Shown in pieces: positions 52,706-60,755 of a DNA stretch of 64,000 nucleotides. Below the pieces are notes generated by a model that was not told the origin of the DNA, did not search any database, and was given only the letters and a program-made list of their open reading frames with translations. The position numbers and the translations under genes are program-made. Every line of letters begins with the position of its first letter. Positions within the stretch are counted from its first letter, which is position 1. The stretch spans positions 248,001 through 312,000 of the forward strand of contig NZ_JAUOTN010000004.1 in NCBI RefSeq assembly GCF_030546575.1, read 5' to 3'. Source of the DNA: Pontibacter coccineus (lineage in GTDB: Bacteria; Bacteroidota; Bacteroidia; Cytophagales; Hymenobacteraceae).

Positions 52706-52723
52706 AGTAGTTCTATAACTACA
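52706..52723. promoter_or_regulatory. Palindrome upstream of the 55-aa gene (possible operator)
   Basis: GTAGTT CTAT AACTAC at 52707-52722 is a perfect inverted repeat with a 4-nt centre, 18 nt before the GTG start. The size and position fit a GntR/PadR-like operator, but no regulator gene is adjacent, so this is only a candidate. Confidence 0.4.
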
Positions 52724-52754
52724 TGAAATTGCCTGTTCCGGTTATCAGAATAGG

Positions 52755-54338
52755 TTATTCCTTCTTTTTGGTGATGAGCACGACACCATTTCGGGCCTGC
52801 TCCCCGTAAAGTGCCACCGCCTCTTTTCCTTTCAGCACTGTTACCGAGGCAATGTCGTCCGGGTGAATGATCTTTTCTACATCATCCGGATTCATTTGCT
52901 CCAGTGGTTCGCCATCTATCACAAACAGGGGTTTTGCGTCCGGGTCCAGCTTTTCCAGGTCGTCTACCTCCATACGAACAGGTATTTCGTTTTCGGATGC
53001 TGTTGGCTCGGGCTCTTCTCCCCCACGCAAATCGTTCAGTTCCTGCACATAGGTGCTAATGGCCCACAGCACCTGCTGTTGTTTTGAGTGCATCCACGGC
53101 TGATTGCTCTGTATGTCGTCGCGCATCATCTGATAGGATGTTTTGCGCAGCTGCGTATAGTTCAGCAAAATCTCCACTTCTTTTGCCTGCTGCTCGCCCA
53201 AGTCAGGCAACTCCTGCAGTGCAATCAGTTCTTTAATACTCTCGTCCCACAAGGTTATACCTTGCTCCAGCCCTGGCAGGTATTTTCCCCCATTGATCAG
53301 CGTGGCATCCAGCTCCATTTCCTTCATCACATCCATCGCCGCTGTTTCGCGCTCGCCAAAGCGGTCCAGCATGGTCAGGTACTTGGCATTCTCGGTCGGT
53401 ATCTGCAGGTATAGGCCCACGAAAGCAACCAGCAATAGCGCCACCGTCACGATGCTTCCGCGCAAATTATACTGCTGGGTAAAGTACCTGCCCGAGCGCA
53501 GCATCAGCACGGCTCCGTACGCTATCCCCAGCACCAAACCTCCCGTGTGGGCCGCGTTGTCTATACCTCCTTGCAGGCCAAACACCAGGTTCAGCGCTAT
53601 GACGCCCAGCATATTGTACACCATGCCTTTTTTCTCGGCCCAGGTCATCCGCCGCTCCAGCAGCACCATGGTCATGAACATGCCGAACATGCCAAAAATA
53701 GCCCCGGAGGCTCCGGCACCGTTGCGCTGCTGGTCCCACCACAGGCTCGCCAGGCTGCCCGCCAGTCCGCAGAGCACGTAGGCCGTGATAAACTGCTTGC
53801 GACCCACCAGTGGCTCCAGCGCCCCGCCTATGCTGGCCAGTGCATACATGTTCACAAGCAGGTGGATGATGCCGATATGCAGAAACATGGCCGTGAATAG
53901 GCGCCATGGCTCTCCGGTCAGGGTATAAGGCCCGTAGTTGGAGCCAGCGTTCAACAGGTCCTCTCCCTCGGGCGAGAGCACGTGCATGCCCGTGAGCACC
54001 AGCAGCACGAAAATAACGATGTTGATGTTGACCAGGATAGGCGTGACGAAGTAATGCCGTTGCGGCACGAAGAGCGTCCAGAAGTCTTTGAATTTGTCTG
54101 CGAAGGAAGTCGGTCCTGCGGGTTCAGGGTTCAACTGTAGCTCGCGCTGTTGAAGGGCTTGCAGGGTTTCCTGCTTTATCTGCTCCAGATCCGGAGCCTG
54201 TAGGTTTCTTTTTTCAATCTCAGCGATCAAGGCCAGTATAGCTTCCGGCTCGTATGCTGCATGTTCCCCTAAAATTTCCAGCAGTTGATCGTCCTCTTTT
54301 TCAGAGGCCACTGCTGCATAACTGTTTTCCATCTGCAA
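52755..54338 (-). CDS. Rhomboid protease fused to a TonB-plug-like domain
   Basis: 527 aa. Residues 1-75 are polar helices. A rhomboid core follows with six hydrophobic segments (about 99-290); its catalytic Ser is S211 in GAGASGAIFG and its His is H264 in DNAAHTGGLVLG, with LHIGIIHLLVNMYAL before them. After the core comes a soluble part, and the last 60 residues (FVIDGEPLEQMNPDDVEKI, IASVTVLKGKEAVALYGE, ARNGVVLITKKK) read as the plug sequence of SusC-type TonB receptors. Intramembrane cleavage is expected; a plug-like tail is unusual. Confidence 0.88.
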   Translation of the reverse strand: MQMENSYAAVASEKEDDQLLEILGEHAAYEPEAILALIAEIEKRNLQAPDLEQIKQETLQALQQRELQLNPEPAGPTSFADKFKDFWTLFVPQRHYFVTPILVNINIVIFVLLVLTGMHVLSPEGEDLLNAGSNYGPYTLTGEPWRLFTAMFLHIGIIHLLVNMYALASIGGALEPLVGRKQFITAYVLCGLAGSLASLWWDQQRNGAGASGAIFGMFGMFMTMVLLERRMTWAEKKGMVYNMLGVIALNLVFGLQGGIDNAAHTGGLVLGIAYGAVLMLRSGRYFTQQYNLRGSIVTVALLLVAFVGLYLQIPTENAKYLTMLDRFGERETAAMDVMKEMELDATLINGGKYLPGLEQGITLWDESIKELIALQELPDLGEQQAKEVEILLNYTQLRKTSYQMMRDDIQSNQPWMHSKQQQVLWAISTYVQELNDLRGGEEPEPTASENEIPVRMEVDDLEKLDPDAKPLFVIDGEPLEQMNPDDVEKIIHPDDIASVTVLKGKEAVALYGEQARNGVVLITKKKE

Positions 54339-54397
54339 ACCTTATTCTCTTCCTGTAAAGATAAGGCAGCGGACGCATTATACAAGCACTGGGGATA

Positions 54398-54580
54398 TTA
54401 CCGGGAATAGGCTAGCATCCCCTTTCCCACCAATAAGGCTCCTGTCAGACCGATGGCATACCACAAAACAAGGGCTAGTGTTTCCGTCAGGAAGAGTCCT
54501 CCGTTCCGGATGCTCTGCATGAGCAGGATCACTGAGAAAATGGCAATAGCTAACAACGCATTCTTGTAAATCTGACGCAT
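54398..54580 (-). CDS. Small membrane protein, unknown
   Basis: 60 aa from the ATG at 54580 (an upstream ATG at 54607 is in frame but less likely). Two hydrophobic segments, about 8-22 and 30-53, separated by RNGGLFLTET. No family is recognised. It may be coupled to the rhomboid gene, which lies downstream on the same strand 59 bp away. Confidence 0.55.
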   Translation of the reverse strand: MRQIYKNALLAIAIFSVILLMQSIRNGGLFLTETLALVLWYAIGLTGALLVGKGMLAYSR

Positions 54581-54812
54581 GGGCAACTCTACATTTTGGT
54601 GAAACAATTGGTATATAGCTATACTTTATAGTAACTAAATTTGTTCTATACTTCTAAATCTATTTATTTCTCATCAATCTACAAACCATTCCGGCATAAG
54701 CTTTCGCTCTGACACTATGAACTGTTTGTGATTGAATATCAAGGTTTAAACAAACATGCCTGTAGAATAACCTTAGGTATAAATATCGGGTAAAAGTTTC
54801 CAAAAAGATTTT

Positions 54813-55628
54813 ATGCCTGATTCTAGACAAGCACCACCCTATTATACCATCACGACAGGCCCAAGCCCCCTCATTGCCACTGCCATCCACGACGGTCATG
54901 CCGTGCGCGACAACATCCGATCCCTTTTCTCGCTGTCTTCAGATGAGCGGTTGCGCGAGGAAGACCCCTTTACGGCGGGCTGGTTAAGTATAACCGACAA
55001 CCAGATAATAGGTTTGAACTCCCGCTTTGAAATGGACCTGAACCGCCCGCGCGAGAAAGCCATTTACCGCAAACCCGAAGACGCCTGGGGCCTCACCGTC
55101 TGGAAAGATGAACTGCCGGAAGAACTGGCGCAGGAGTCGCTGGCCCGCTACGACCAGTTTTATGCCAACGTGAAAAAGATGCTGCAAAGTATAGCCGATC
55201 GCCACGGTTGCTTTGTGATATACGACCTCCATACCTACAACCACCGCCGCGATGGCGCCAATGGTCCGGAAGCCGACCCCCAGGCAAATCCCGAAGTGAA
55301 CCTGGGCACCGGCAACATGAACCGGCAGCTCTGGGCGCCTGTGGTCGATGCCTTCACTCAAAGCCTGCAAGCGTACGATTACCAGGGCCGCCACCTCGAT
55401 GTGCGCGAAAACGTGAAGTTCGAAGGCGGCCACTTCATGCGCTGGATCCACGATACTTTCCCCGACCGCTCCTGCGTCATCTCTATCGAGTTCAAGAAGT
55501 TCTTCATGGACGAGTGGACGGGCAAAGCAGACGAAGCGCAGTTGCAGGAAATCAGGAAAGCGCTGCAGCACACGATTGCTCCTGTTTTGGCAGCGCGTGA
55601 ACAGGTATGCAAAACCCTCTCGCCATGA
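54813..55628 (+). CDS. N-formylglutamate amidohydrolase family protein
   Basis: 271 aa. The FGase fold includes GPSPLIATAIHDGHAVRDNI near the start, YDLHTYNHRRDG (zinc-ligand region) near 140, and GGHFMRWIHDTFPDRSCVISIEFKKFFMDEW later (shown in parts). Family members hydrolyse N-formylglutamate or related amides. It starts a three-gene operon and overlaps the next gene (ATGA, 55625-55628). In this context it could release or trim a glutamate-type product of the ATP-grasp ligase, as has been proposed for similar gene groups. Confidence 0.85.
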   Translation: MPDSRQAPPYYTITTGPSPLIATAIHDGHAVRDNIRSLFSLSSDERLREEDPFTAGWLSITDNQIIGLNSRFEMDLNRPREKAIYRKPEDAWGLTVWKDELPEELAQESLARYDQFYANVKKMLQSIADRHGCFVIYDLHTYNHRRDGANGPEADPQANPEVNLGTGNMNRQLWAPVVDAFTQSLQAYDYQGRHLDVRENVKFEGGHFMRWIHDTFPDRSCVISIEFKKFFMDEWTGKADEAQLQEIRKALQHTIAPVLAAREQVCKTLSP

Positions 55629-57481
55629 CCGACACTATCTCCGATATTTTCATCAAAGGCATTGTCCGGAGTTTGAAGCGGGGCCGACAGGTACGCCGCC
55701 GTTTGCCCGATGGCGGCCTGCTGCACATCGACAGGCCACTGCCCTTTCTGGTGCTCTACCGACACCCGGCAGGCCAGCCCGACCATGCCACCGCCGACTT
55801 CGTGAAAGCCGAAGCCGCCTATATCATCGCCCGCGAAGAGCAGACACCCGAACTGCGGCAGCTGATAGGCGAAATAGCCAAAGCCATGGCCGATGAATTT
55901 GGCGCTTTTATGGTACTTGAGCTTTTCGCCGCCCCGGACACTAGCCCGCCTGATAGCCCGACCTTTCGGGTGCTGGGGCCCGAAGAGGCGCTGCCCGCCA
56001 CCATCCGCACGCTAAAGACCGAACTGGCCAGCATCAAGATCAGCAACCTGCCTGTTACGGTGGCCACAGCCTCTAACCAGGCCTTGCTGGAAGGACCCAA
56101 GAGCCTGATGAGCGAAGAAAAACTGAAGCAGCACAGCACGCTCATGCTCGGGCTGGAGCTGAAGCCCATTTACCGCCAGGCCGGCACCGGACAGGTATAC
56201 CCCTTGCTGCAGCGCACGCTGCGCAGCCATGTGTCGAGCGCCATCAAAAAAGCTGTGTTCGACTTTGTGCGCGTGCAGACCACCCATCAGCCTAAGCATT
56301 TTCAGGCACTGGGCCGGCAGGCGGTGGTGCCAGCCGTCTGGCGTATCGACAGGCAGCTCACAGCCATCAGCGACCAGTTCCGGTTTCTGCTGCTCGTCAC
56401 GCCCATTAATGCTGTCGAGGCCTGGGATGAGTTCCGCATAAATAAGTACAGGCAGGCGCCCAACTTCCACTACCGCCTCATGCCCATGGACGCCGACCTG
56501 CTCAAGCGCAAACTCTACAACATCCCGATTGAGAAGGTGGAGGACCCGACGCTGGCCTTTCTGTTCCGGGACAAGCGCAACGAGCTCGACAAAACCCTGA
56601 CGATGCTGGCCAACCGCAACACGCCGCACTTTCTGTACAGCAGCATGCAGCTGTTCGGTGGCGTGGATGAACAGTTGTTGAAAGTAGCGGAAGGTATACT
56701 GGCCGCTATACCGGAGCCCGCCCGCCAGAAAGATGTGCCCCTTATACCTGTGGACGAGTTTGCCGCGCTGGCCGAGCGTGAAATCGCTTTCCTCAAAAGC
56801 CAATACCCACCGCTCGAGTCGGGTGTGGACATTCGCAAGGACATTGTCGGGCTGATTGTCTCCAAAGGCAGGCTCAACATCGGCACCGATGCCAAAATAC
56901 CGCGTCACCGCGCCGAAGCGCTGATTCAGCACGAGGTGGGCACGCACATTCTCACCTATTTTAACGGCAAGGCGCAGCCCCTGCAGCAGCTGTATGTGGG
57001 CGCGCCAGGCTACGAGGAATTGCAGGAAGGGCTGGCCGTGCTGAGCGAGTACCTGGTGGGTGGCCTTGACCAAGACCGATTGCGCATACTGGCTGCCCGC
57101 GTGGTGGCCGTGCACCACCTTGTCAAAGGCTGCAGCTTTACCGACAACTTCTGCCGGCTCAAAGATGAGTACAAGTTCGACGATGAAACGGCCTTTAACG
57201 TAACCATGCGCGTGCACAGGGGGGGCGGACTCACCAAAGATGCCGTATACCTGCGCGGGCTCGTGCATCTGCTGCACTATCTCAAGGAAGGCAACGATTT
57301 GGAACCACTTTTGATCGGGAAGATCCGGCAGGAGTACATTCCCATTGTGCAGGAGCTCATCTACCGGCAGGTGCTGCGACCCGTGCCCATCCGGCCCCGC
57401 TACCTCACTGATCCGGCCGTGCAACCCAAACTGGAAAAACTAAAAACAGGGATATCAGTATTTAACCTACTGGAAAATTAA
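55625..57481 (+). CDS. DUF1704/QEGLA-motif metallopeptidase (MATCAP-like)
   Basis: 618 aa from the ATG at 55625, which overlaps the previous stop (ATGA); the frame extends 6 codons further upstream. The zinc motif is HExxxH (HEVGTH, 436-441), followed by the QEGLA motif (467-471, in YEELQEGLAVLSEYLVGGL). This family, often named flavohemoglobin expression-modulating, is related to the eukaryotic tubulin-tyrosine carboxypeptidase MATCAP, so a carboxypeptidase role is likely. It sits between an FGase-like gene and a GshB-like ATP-grasp ligase, with 25 bp to the latter. Substrate unknown. Confidence 0.88.
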   Translation: MTDTISDIFIKGIVRSLKRGRQVRRRLPDGGLLHIDRPLPFLVLYRHPAGQPDHATADFVKAEAAYIIAREEQTPELRQLIGEIAKAMADEFGAFMVLELFAAPDTSPPDSPTFRVLGPEEALPATIRTLKTELASIKISNLPVTVATASNQALLEGPKSLMSEEKLKQHSTLMLGLELKPIYRQAGTGQVYPLLQRTLRSHVSSAIKKAVFDFVRVQTTHQPKHFQALGRQAVVPAVWRIDRQLTAISDQFRFLLLVTPINAVEAWDEFRINKYRQAPNFHYRLMPMDADLLKRKLYNIPIEKVEDPTLAFLFRDKRNELDKTLTMLANRNTPHFLYSSMQLFGGVDEQLLKVAEGILAAIPEPARQKDVPLIPVDEFAALAEREIAFLKSQYPPLESGVDIRKDIVGLIVSKGRLNIGTDAKIPRHRAEALIQHEVGTHILTYFNGKAQPLQQLYVGAPGYEELQEGLAVLSEYLVGGLDQDRLRILAARVVAVHHLVKGCSFTDNFCRLKDEYKFDDETAFNVTMRVHRGGGLTKDAVYLRGLVHLLHYLKEGNDLEPLLIGKIRQEYIPIVQELIYRQVLRPVPIRPRYLTDPAVQPKLEKLKTGISVFNLLEN

Positions 57482-57506
57482 TCCCAATAAATACTGATAT
57501 ATAGAC

Positions 57507-58556
57507 ATGACAATAGGATTCGTAGTAAACGACGTAAAAACAGAAAAGCCCGACCATACCACTATTTTTCTGGCGCAGCGCATGCACAATTTGGGGCATA
57601 CGGTGCTGCTGATGGGCGTGGGTGACCTGGCTTATTACCCCGACGGCTACATGGGCGCCACGGCCACTTTTGCTGACTCCAAGCAAAAATATAAATCCCC
57701 AGCCACGTTTCTGGAAGCCATACAAGGGCCCAAGGCGAAGCAGGCCCGCGTGACCGCTCCGGAAATAGATGTGCTGATGTTGCGCAATGACCCTTCGTCG
57801 GAAGGTGAAGGGCGCAGCTGGGCGCAGAACGCGGGCATTATCTTCGGTCAGTTGGCACAGCGCCACGGCGTGATCGTGCTCAACGACCCGACTTCGCTCT
57901 CCGATGCCGTGAACAAGATGTACTTCCAGCACTTTCCGGAGGCAGTGCGTCCCCGCACCCTCATCACCCGCGACAAAGAGGAGATAAAGGAGTTCTTTAA
58001 CGAGCAGAAAAACAACATCATCCTGAAGCCACTGCAGGGTTCGGGCGGCTCGGGCGTGTTTATGGTGAAGAAGAATGACGCGACTAACCTCAACCAGATT
58101 GTGGAAGCCATCAGCCGCGACGGCTACGTGATTGCGCAGGAGTACCTGCCACAGGCCGCTGAAGGAGACACACGCCTCTTTGTAGTGAATGGCGAGGCCT
58201 TGCAGCACAAAGGCAAGTACTGCGCCATGCACCGCGTCAACAGCAAAGACGACATCCGTAGCAACATACACGCCGGAGGCTCTGCCGTGGCCGCCAAGAT
58301 CACCCAGACAGCCCTGGACCTGGTAGAACTGGTGCGCCCAAAGCTCATCCAGGATGGCATGTTTATGGTAGGCCTTGACATTGTGGGCGATAAGCTGATG
58401 GAGATCAACGTGTTCAGCCCGGGTGGTATGCCAACTGCCAGCAACCTGGAGGGGGTAGACTTCTCTATACCTGTCATCGAGGCGCTGGAGCGTAAGGTGC
58501 ACTACAAGAAAACCTATGGCGCGCAGATCGACAACAAGACGGTGGCGATGATCTAA
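57507..58556 (+). CDS. GshB-like ATP-grasp ligase
   Basis: 349 aa. The N-terminal domain MTIGFVVNDVKTEKPDHTT precedes an ATP-grasp core: ILKPLQGSGGSGVFMVKK (about 174-191), QEYLPQAAEGDTRLFVVNGE, and the metal-binding MEINVFSPGG near 295. It resembles glutathione synthetase, but substrate residues cannot be confirmed. In this operon it may ligate an amino acid to a peptide or small molecule, with the DUF1704 peptidase acting in reverse. Terminated by a stem-loop at 58576. Confidence 0.86.
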   Translation: MTIGFVVNDVKTEKPDHTTIFLAQRMHNLGHTVLLMGVGDLAYYPDGYMGATATFADSKQKYKSPATFLEAIQGPKAKQARVTAPEIDVLMLRNDPSSEGEGRSWAQNAGIIFGQLAQRHGVIVLNDPTSLSDAVNKMYFQHFPEAVRPRTLITRDKEEIKEFFNEQKNNIILKPLQGSGGSGVFMVKKNDATNLNQIVEAISRDGYVIAQEYLPQAAEGDTRLFVVNGEALQHKGKYCAMHRVNSKDDIRSNIHAGGSAVAAKITQTALDLVELVRPKLIQDGMFMVGLDIVGDKLMEINVFSPGGMPTASNLEGVDFSIPVIEALERKVHYKKTYGAQIDNKTVAMI

Positions 58557-58575
58557 GCCGGGCTTCAGAAGCTCA

Positions 58576-58627
58576 AAAGGCAGTGGGAAGTGCGCTAATT
58601 ATAAACGCGTTTCCCGCTGCCTTTTTT
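58576..58627 (+). terminator. Terminator of the FGase/DUF1704/ATP-grasp operon
   Basis: AAAGGCAGTGGGAA (58576-58589) pairs with TTCCCGCTGCCTTT (58611-58624), with one wobble, around a 21-nt loop, and a T-run follows. Confidence 0.87.
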
Positions 58628-58833
58628 ATGTGTCAGGTATAGTGGAACGAACGCCCTATCAGGTAGCATACCTGCTGCCTGTTGGCGAGGTATAGCGCAC
58701 AGGAAACTTCACTTAAAGCTTGGAAAACCCGGGAGAAAAGACAAAAGACGGGAAGGATGCGGGAATAAAAATAAAAATATTCTGCTGATAACCAGCTACA
58801 TACGGAAAATGCAAAAAAATTTATGCGCACTGC

Positions 58834-58864
58834 TTTGCTTTGTAAAAACAAAACCATAATTTTG
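58834..58864 (+). promoter_or_regulatory. Perfect Bacteroidota promoter for a small RNA unit
   Basis: TTTG at 58834-58837, 19-nt spacer, TAATTTTG at 58857-58864. Transcription would start near 58871. No gene of normal size follows before 59199, and that one is on the other strand. Confidence 0.75.
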
Positions 58865-58869
58865 CACCC

Positions 58870-59095
58870 GAATTGAGAGAGACACATAACCGGAAGGCTA
58901 ATATGTGGAGCAATTCCTAAAGACGCAAATCTCTCTATGATTTTTTTGAATTTTATTAGCTATGTACAGCATGGCTTTCAAAAAGTGCTATAAAATCTGC
59001 CCTGAGCAGATACAAAGATAAGGTTAGTTAAAGTTTAGATTAGTTTGTTTTAAGGTGAGAGAAGGCCCCAGTCATTTTGACGGGGCTTTTCTCAT
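58870..59095 (+). ncRNA. Probable small non-coding RNA
   Basis: A promoter-to-terminator unit of up to 226 nt with no credible ORF. Near the 5' end an outer stem (AGAGAGA 58876-58882 with TCTCTCT 58930-58936) encloses a hairpin CACATA...TATGTG whose tip is CCGGAAGG, a GNRA-type GGAA loop closed by CC/GG. A T-run follows at 58941-58947 and may stop some transcripts, giving an RNA of about 75 nt. The longer transcript would end at the strong terminator at 59056. No known family was matched; 6S-like or regulatory RNA is possible. Short ORFs of 18-19 codons (58937, 58963) exist and could also be translated. Confidence 0.6.
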
Positions 59096-59096
59096 T
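59056..59096 (+). terminator. Terminator of the small RNA unit
   Basis: TGAGA.GAAGGCCCC (59056-59069) pairs with GGGGCTTTTCTCA (59082-59094), with a small bulge and wobble. T-rich sequence is part of the arm and follows it. Confidence 0.75.
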
Positions 59097-59198
59097 TAAA
59101 AGCTTTTCTGATTCGCGTTTTCCAGATACCTGCCTCTAAAAAGGTCTGCCGCCTTTTCCTTTAAGAAGCAATCAGGTATACATTCTTCAAGAGACAGA

Positions 59199-59651
59199 TC
59201 AGGCATACAGTAGATAGGCCGTTCCCAGCGTGATAGGTATAGCGGTCAGGAGCAGTTTCAGGAACAGCCCCGGTGAAGGAGTGCCCGCTCCCCACGGCAT
59301 TTTTGTTTTAAACACGTAGCGGAGGCTGGTCATCAAGGTGACCAGGGCTATCAGGCCTACCGCCAAGTGGGTGATGGCAATGACCGTATCGAAGGCGGAG
59401 CTCTGCGCGATGATACGCTCGGCGGTGCGCAGGTTCCAGTACACGAGTAATAGCAGACAAGGCAAGGACACAAGCGCGCCTAACCGCATGCTGAACAAAG
59501 TGAGCCACGAAGCGAAGGCAAAAAGCGGAACAGCCGCGATCAACCCCATTTGCCGGTAAAAGAGTGCTTCATCGCCAGCCAGGTCGGTATAGAGCAGGAT
59601 CAGAAGTGCGTGGGCAAAGCCCGTCAGGAAAAGCAGCAGGTAGCGTGTCAT
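59199..59651 (-). CDS. Polytopic membrane protein, unknown
   Basis: 150 aa, four hydrophobic segments (about 1-22, 33-57, 59-73, 84-106) and a final one at 130-149, with basic residues between them. No family is recognised. It is 27 bp downstream of the lipoprotein gene at 59679 and is probably in the same transcript. Confidence 0.62.
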   Translation of the reverse strand: MTRYLLLFLTGFAHALLILLYTDLAGDEALFYRQMGLIAAVPLFAFASWLTLFSMRLGALVSLPCLLLLVYWNLRTAERIIAQSSAFDTVIAITHLAVGLIALVTLMTSLRYVFKTKMPWGAGTPSPGLFLKLLLTAIPITLGTAYLLYA

Positions 59652-59678
59652 AGGCTACTATACTGCAGAAGCCCTGTT

Positions 59679-60614
59679 TCAGATTTCCTCCAGGGTGTAA
59701 TAGGTATAGGTACTTCGCAAAAGCGGCTGTTTTTCGGGGAGGTTCGTGTTATAGATCTGCACCTCGTATGCCTGCCCCGCTTCGTTGTAGTGGTAGACCT
59801 CCTCGATGTAAGGATTGCCACTTCTCAGGATATGGCGCTGGCTCAACCTACCTGTTTCATCATACACAAAGTTTATCTCGTCTGAAGTGCTGCTCGTGTT
59901 TCTGATCCGGATCTGCTTTAGCCGTCTGGATATGTCGTAGTCGAACTCCATGCGCTTTTGCAGTATGCCGTCTTTGTGCAGCTCCCGCTCTACTACATAA
60001 CCTTCCTGTAGGCGATGCGACCAGCCTGACTCCGGCTTGTTCAGATAGCGCATGGTATAGCGGCCAATGTAGTTACTATACACGATCGCTGCGTTATCCT
60101 GCAATTCCTCTTTCGCCTTAAGCTCCCCGTTCGGCAGATAAGCCAGGTTGATCAACGGCTGAAAGGAGCCCATTACCGGATCATATATTTCTACCTCCTG
60201 TGTTTTGGGCATCAGGTTGGTGTCCAGGTTCTTCTTATACTTGATGCCCACCCCCATGAGCGCACCCCAGTTAGTGGTCTGCACCCTGTTCGTTATCACA
60301 TCAGTATGCACATCGGACATGAAGTTATTTCCCTGTATGACTACCGCATCGGCGCCGTAGGCTCTGGCTTTGTCCTGCAGGCTCTTGATCATGCTGGCAT
60401 AGGGCACATGCTCAGTACTCCTCGTTTCAAGCGCTACCAGTTTTATGTATTGCTCCTGCGGCCATTCCCCCGCAAAGAACACTTCTATTTCGTTAGCATG
60501 CGGTTGCAAGGGGAGCGTGGTCAATCGTTCGTCCACTTCTGGGTAAAGGGAGGGCGAGCAGGCCTGTAGTGAAACAGCCCCGGCCAGCACCATGAACAGT
60601 ACAGATTTTTTCAT
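59679..60614 (-). CDS. Lipoprotein of unknown function
   Basis: 311 aa. Lipobox LQAC (Cys at residue 19: MVLAGAVSLQACSPSLYPE). The mature protein has a mixed fold at the front (EIEVFFAGEWPQEQYIKLVALET, YGADAVVIQGNNF, as in YajG/YbjP-like domains) and a beta-rich part at the back with tyrosine-rich strands (YDISRRLKQIRIRN, YDETGRLSQRHIL), which resembles RHS/YD-like repeats. Function unknown. Confidence 0.68.
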   Translation of the reverse strand: MKKSVLFMVLAGAVSLQACSPSLYPEVDERLTTLPLQPHANEIEVFFAGEWPQEQYIKLVALETRSTEHVPYASMIKSLQDKARAYGADAVVIQGNNFMSDVHTDVITNRVQTTNWGALMGVGIKYKKNLDTNLMPKTQEVEIYDPVMGSFQPLINLAYLPNGELKAKEELQDNAAIVYSNYIGRYTMRYLNKPESGWSHRLQEGYVVERELHKDGILQKRMEFDYDISRRLKQIRIRNTSSTSDEINFVYDETGRLSQRHILRSGNPYIEEVYHYNEAGQAYEVQIYNTNLPEKQPLLRSTYTYYTLEEI

Positions 60615-60755
60615 AGGTCTTTACGAATTGTTCTGACTTGGTATTGCTCAAACTTCGTGCTGCATTTGCAAAAGATCGGCCTGCATTTTATAAATATATT
60701 AAAAATCTATATTCATTAGACCAATGTTACTTTATACCTCCCGTATTCTGAGCTC

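Noticed and set aside
56012..57424. A 470-aa frame on the minus strand opposite DUF1704
   Set aside because: Mirror frame of a real gene that has clear zinc-binding and QEGLA motifs.
58876..58940. c-di-GMP-I riboswitch or SRP RNA
   Set aside because: ACGCAAA and the GGAA tetraloop resemble parts of these, but the junctions and partner helices do not fit either family, and no gene lies downstream on that strand.
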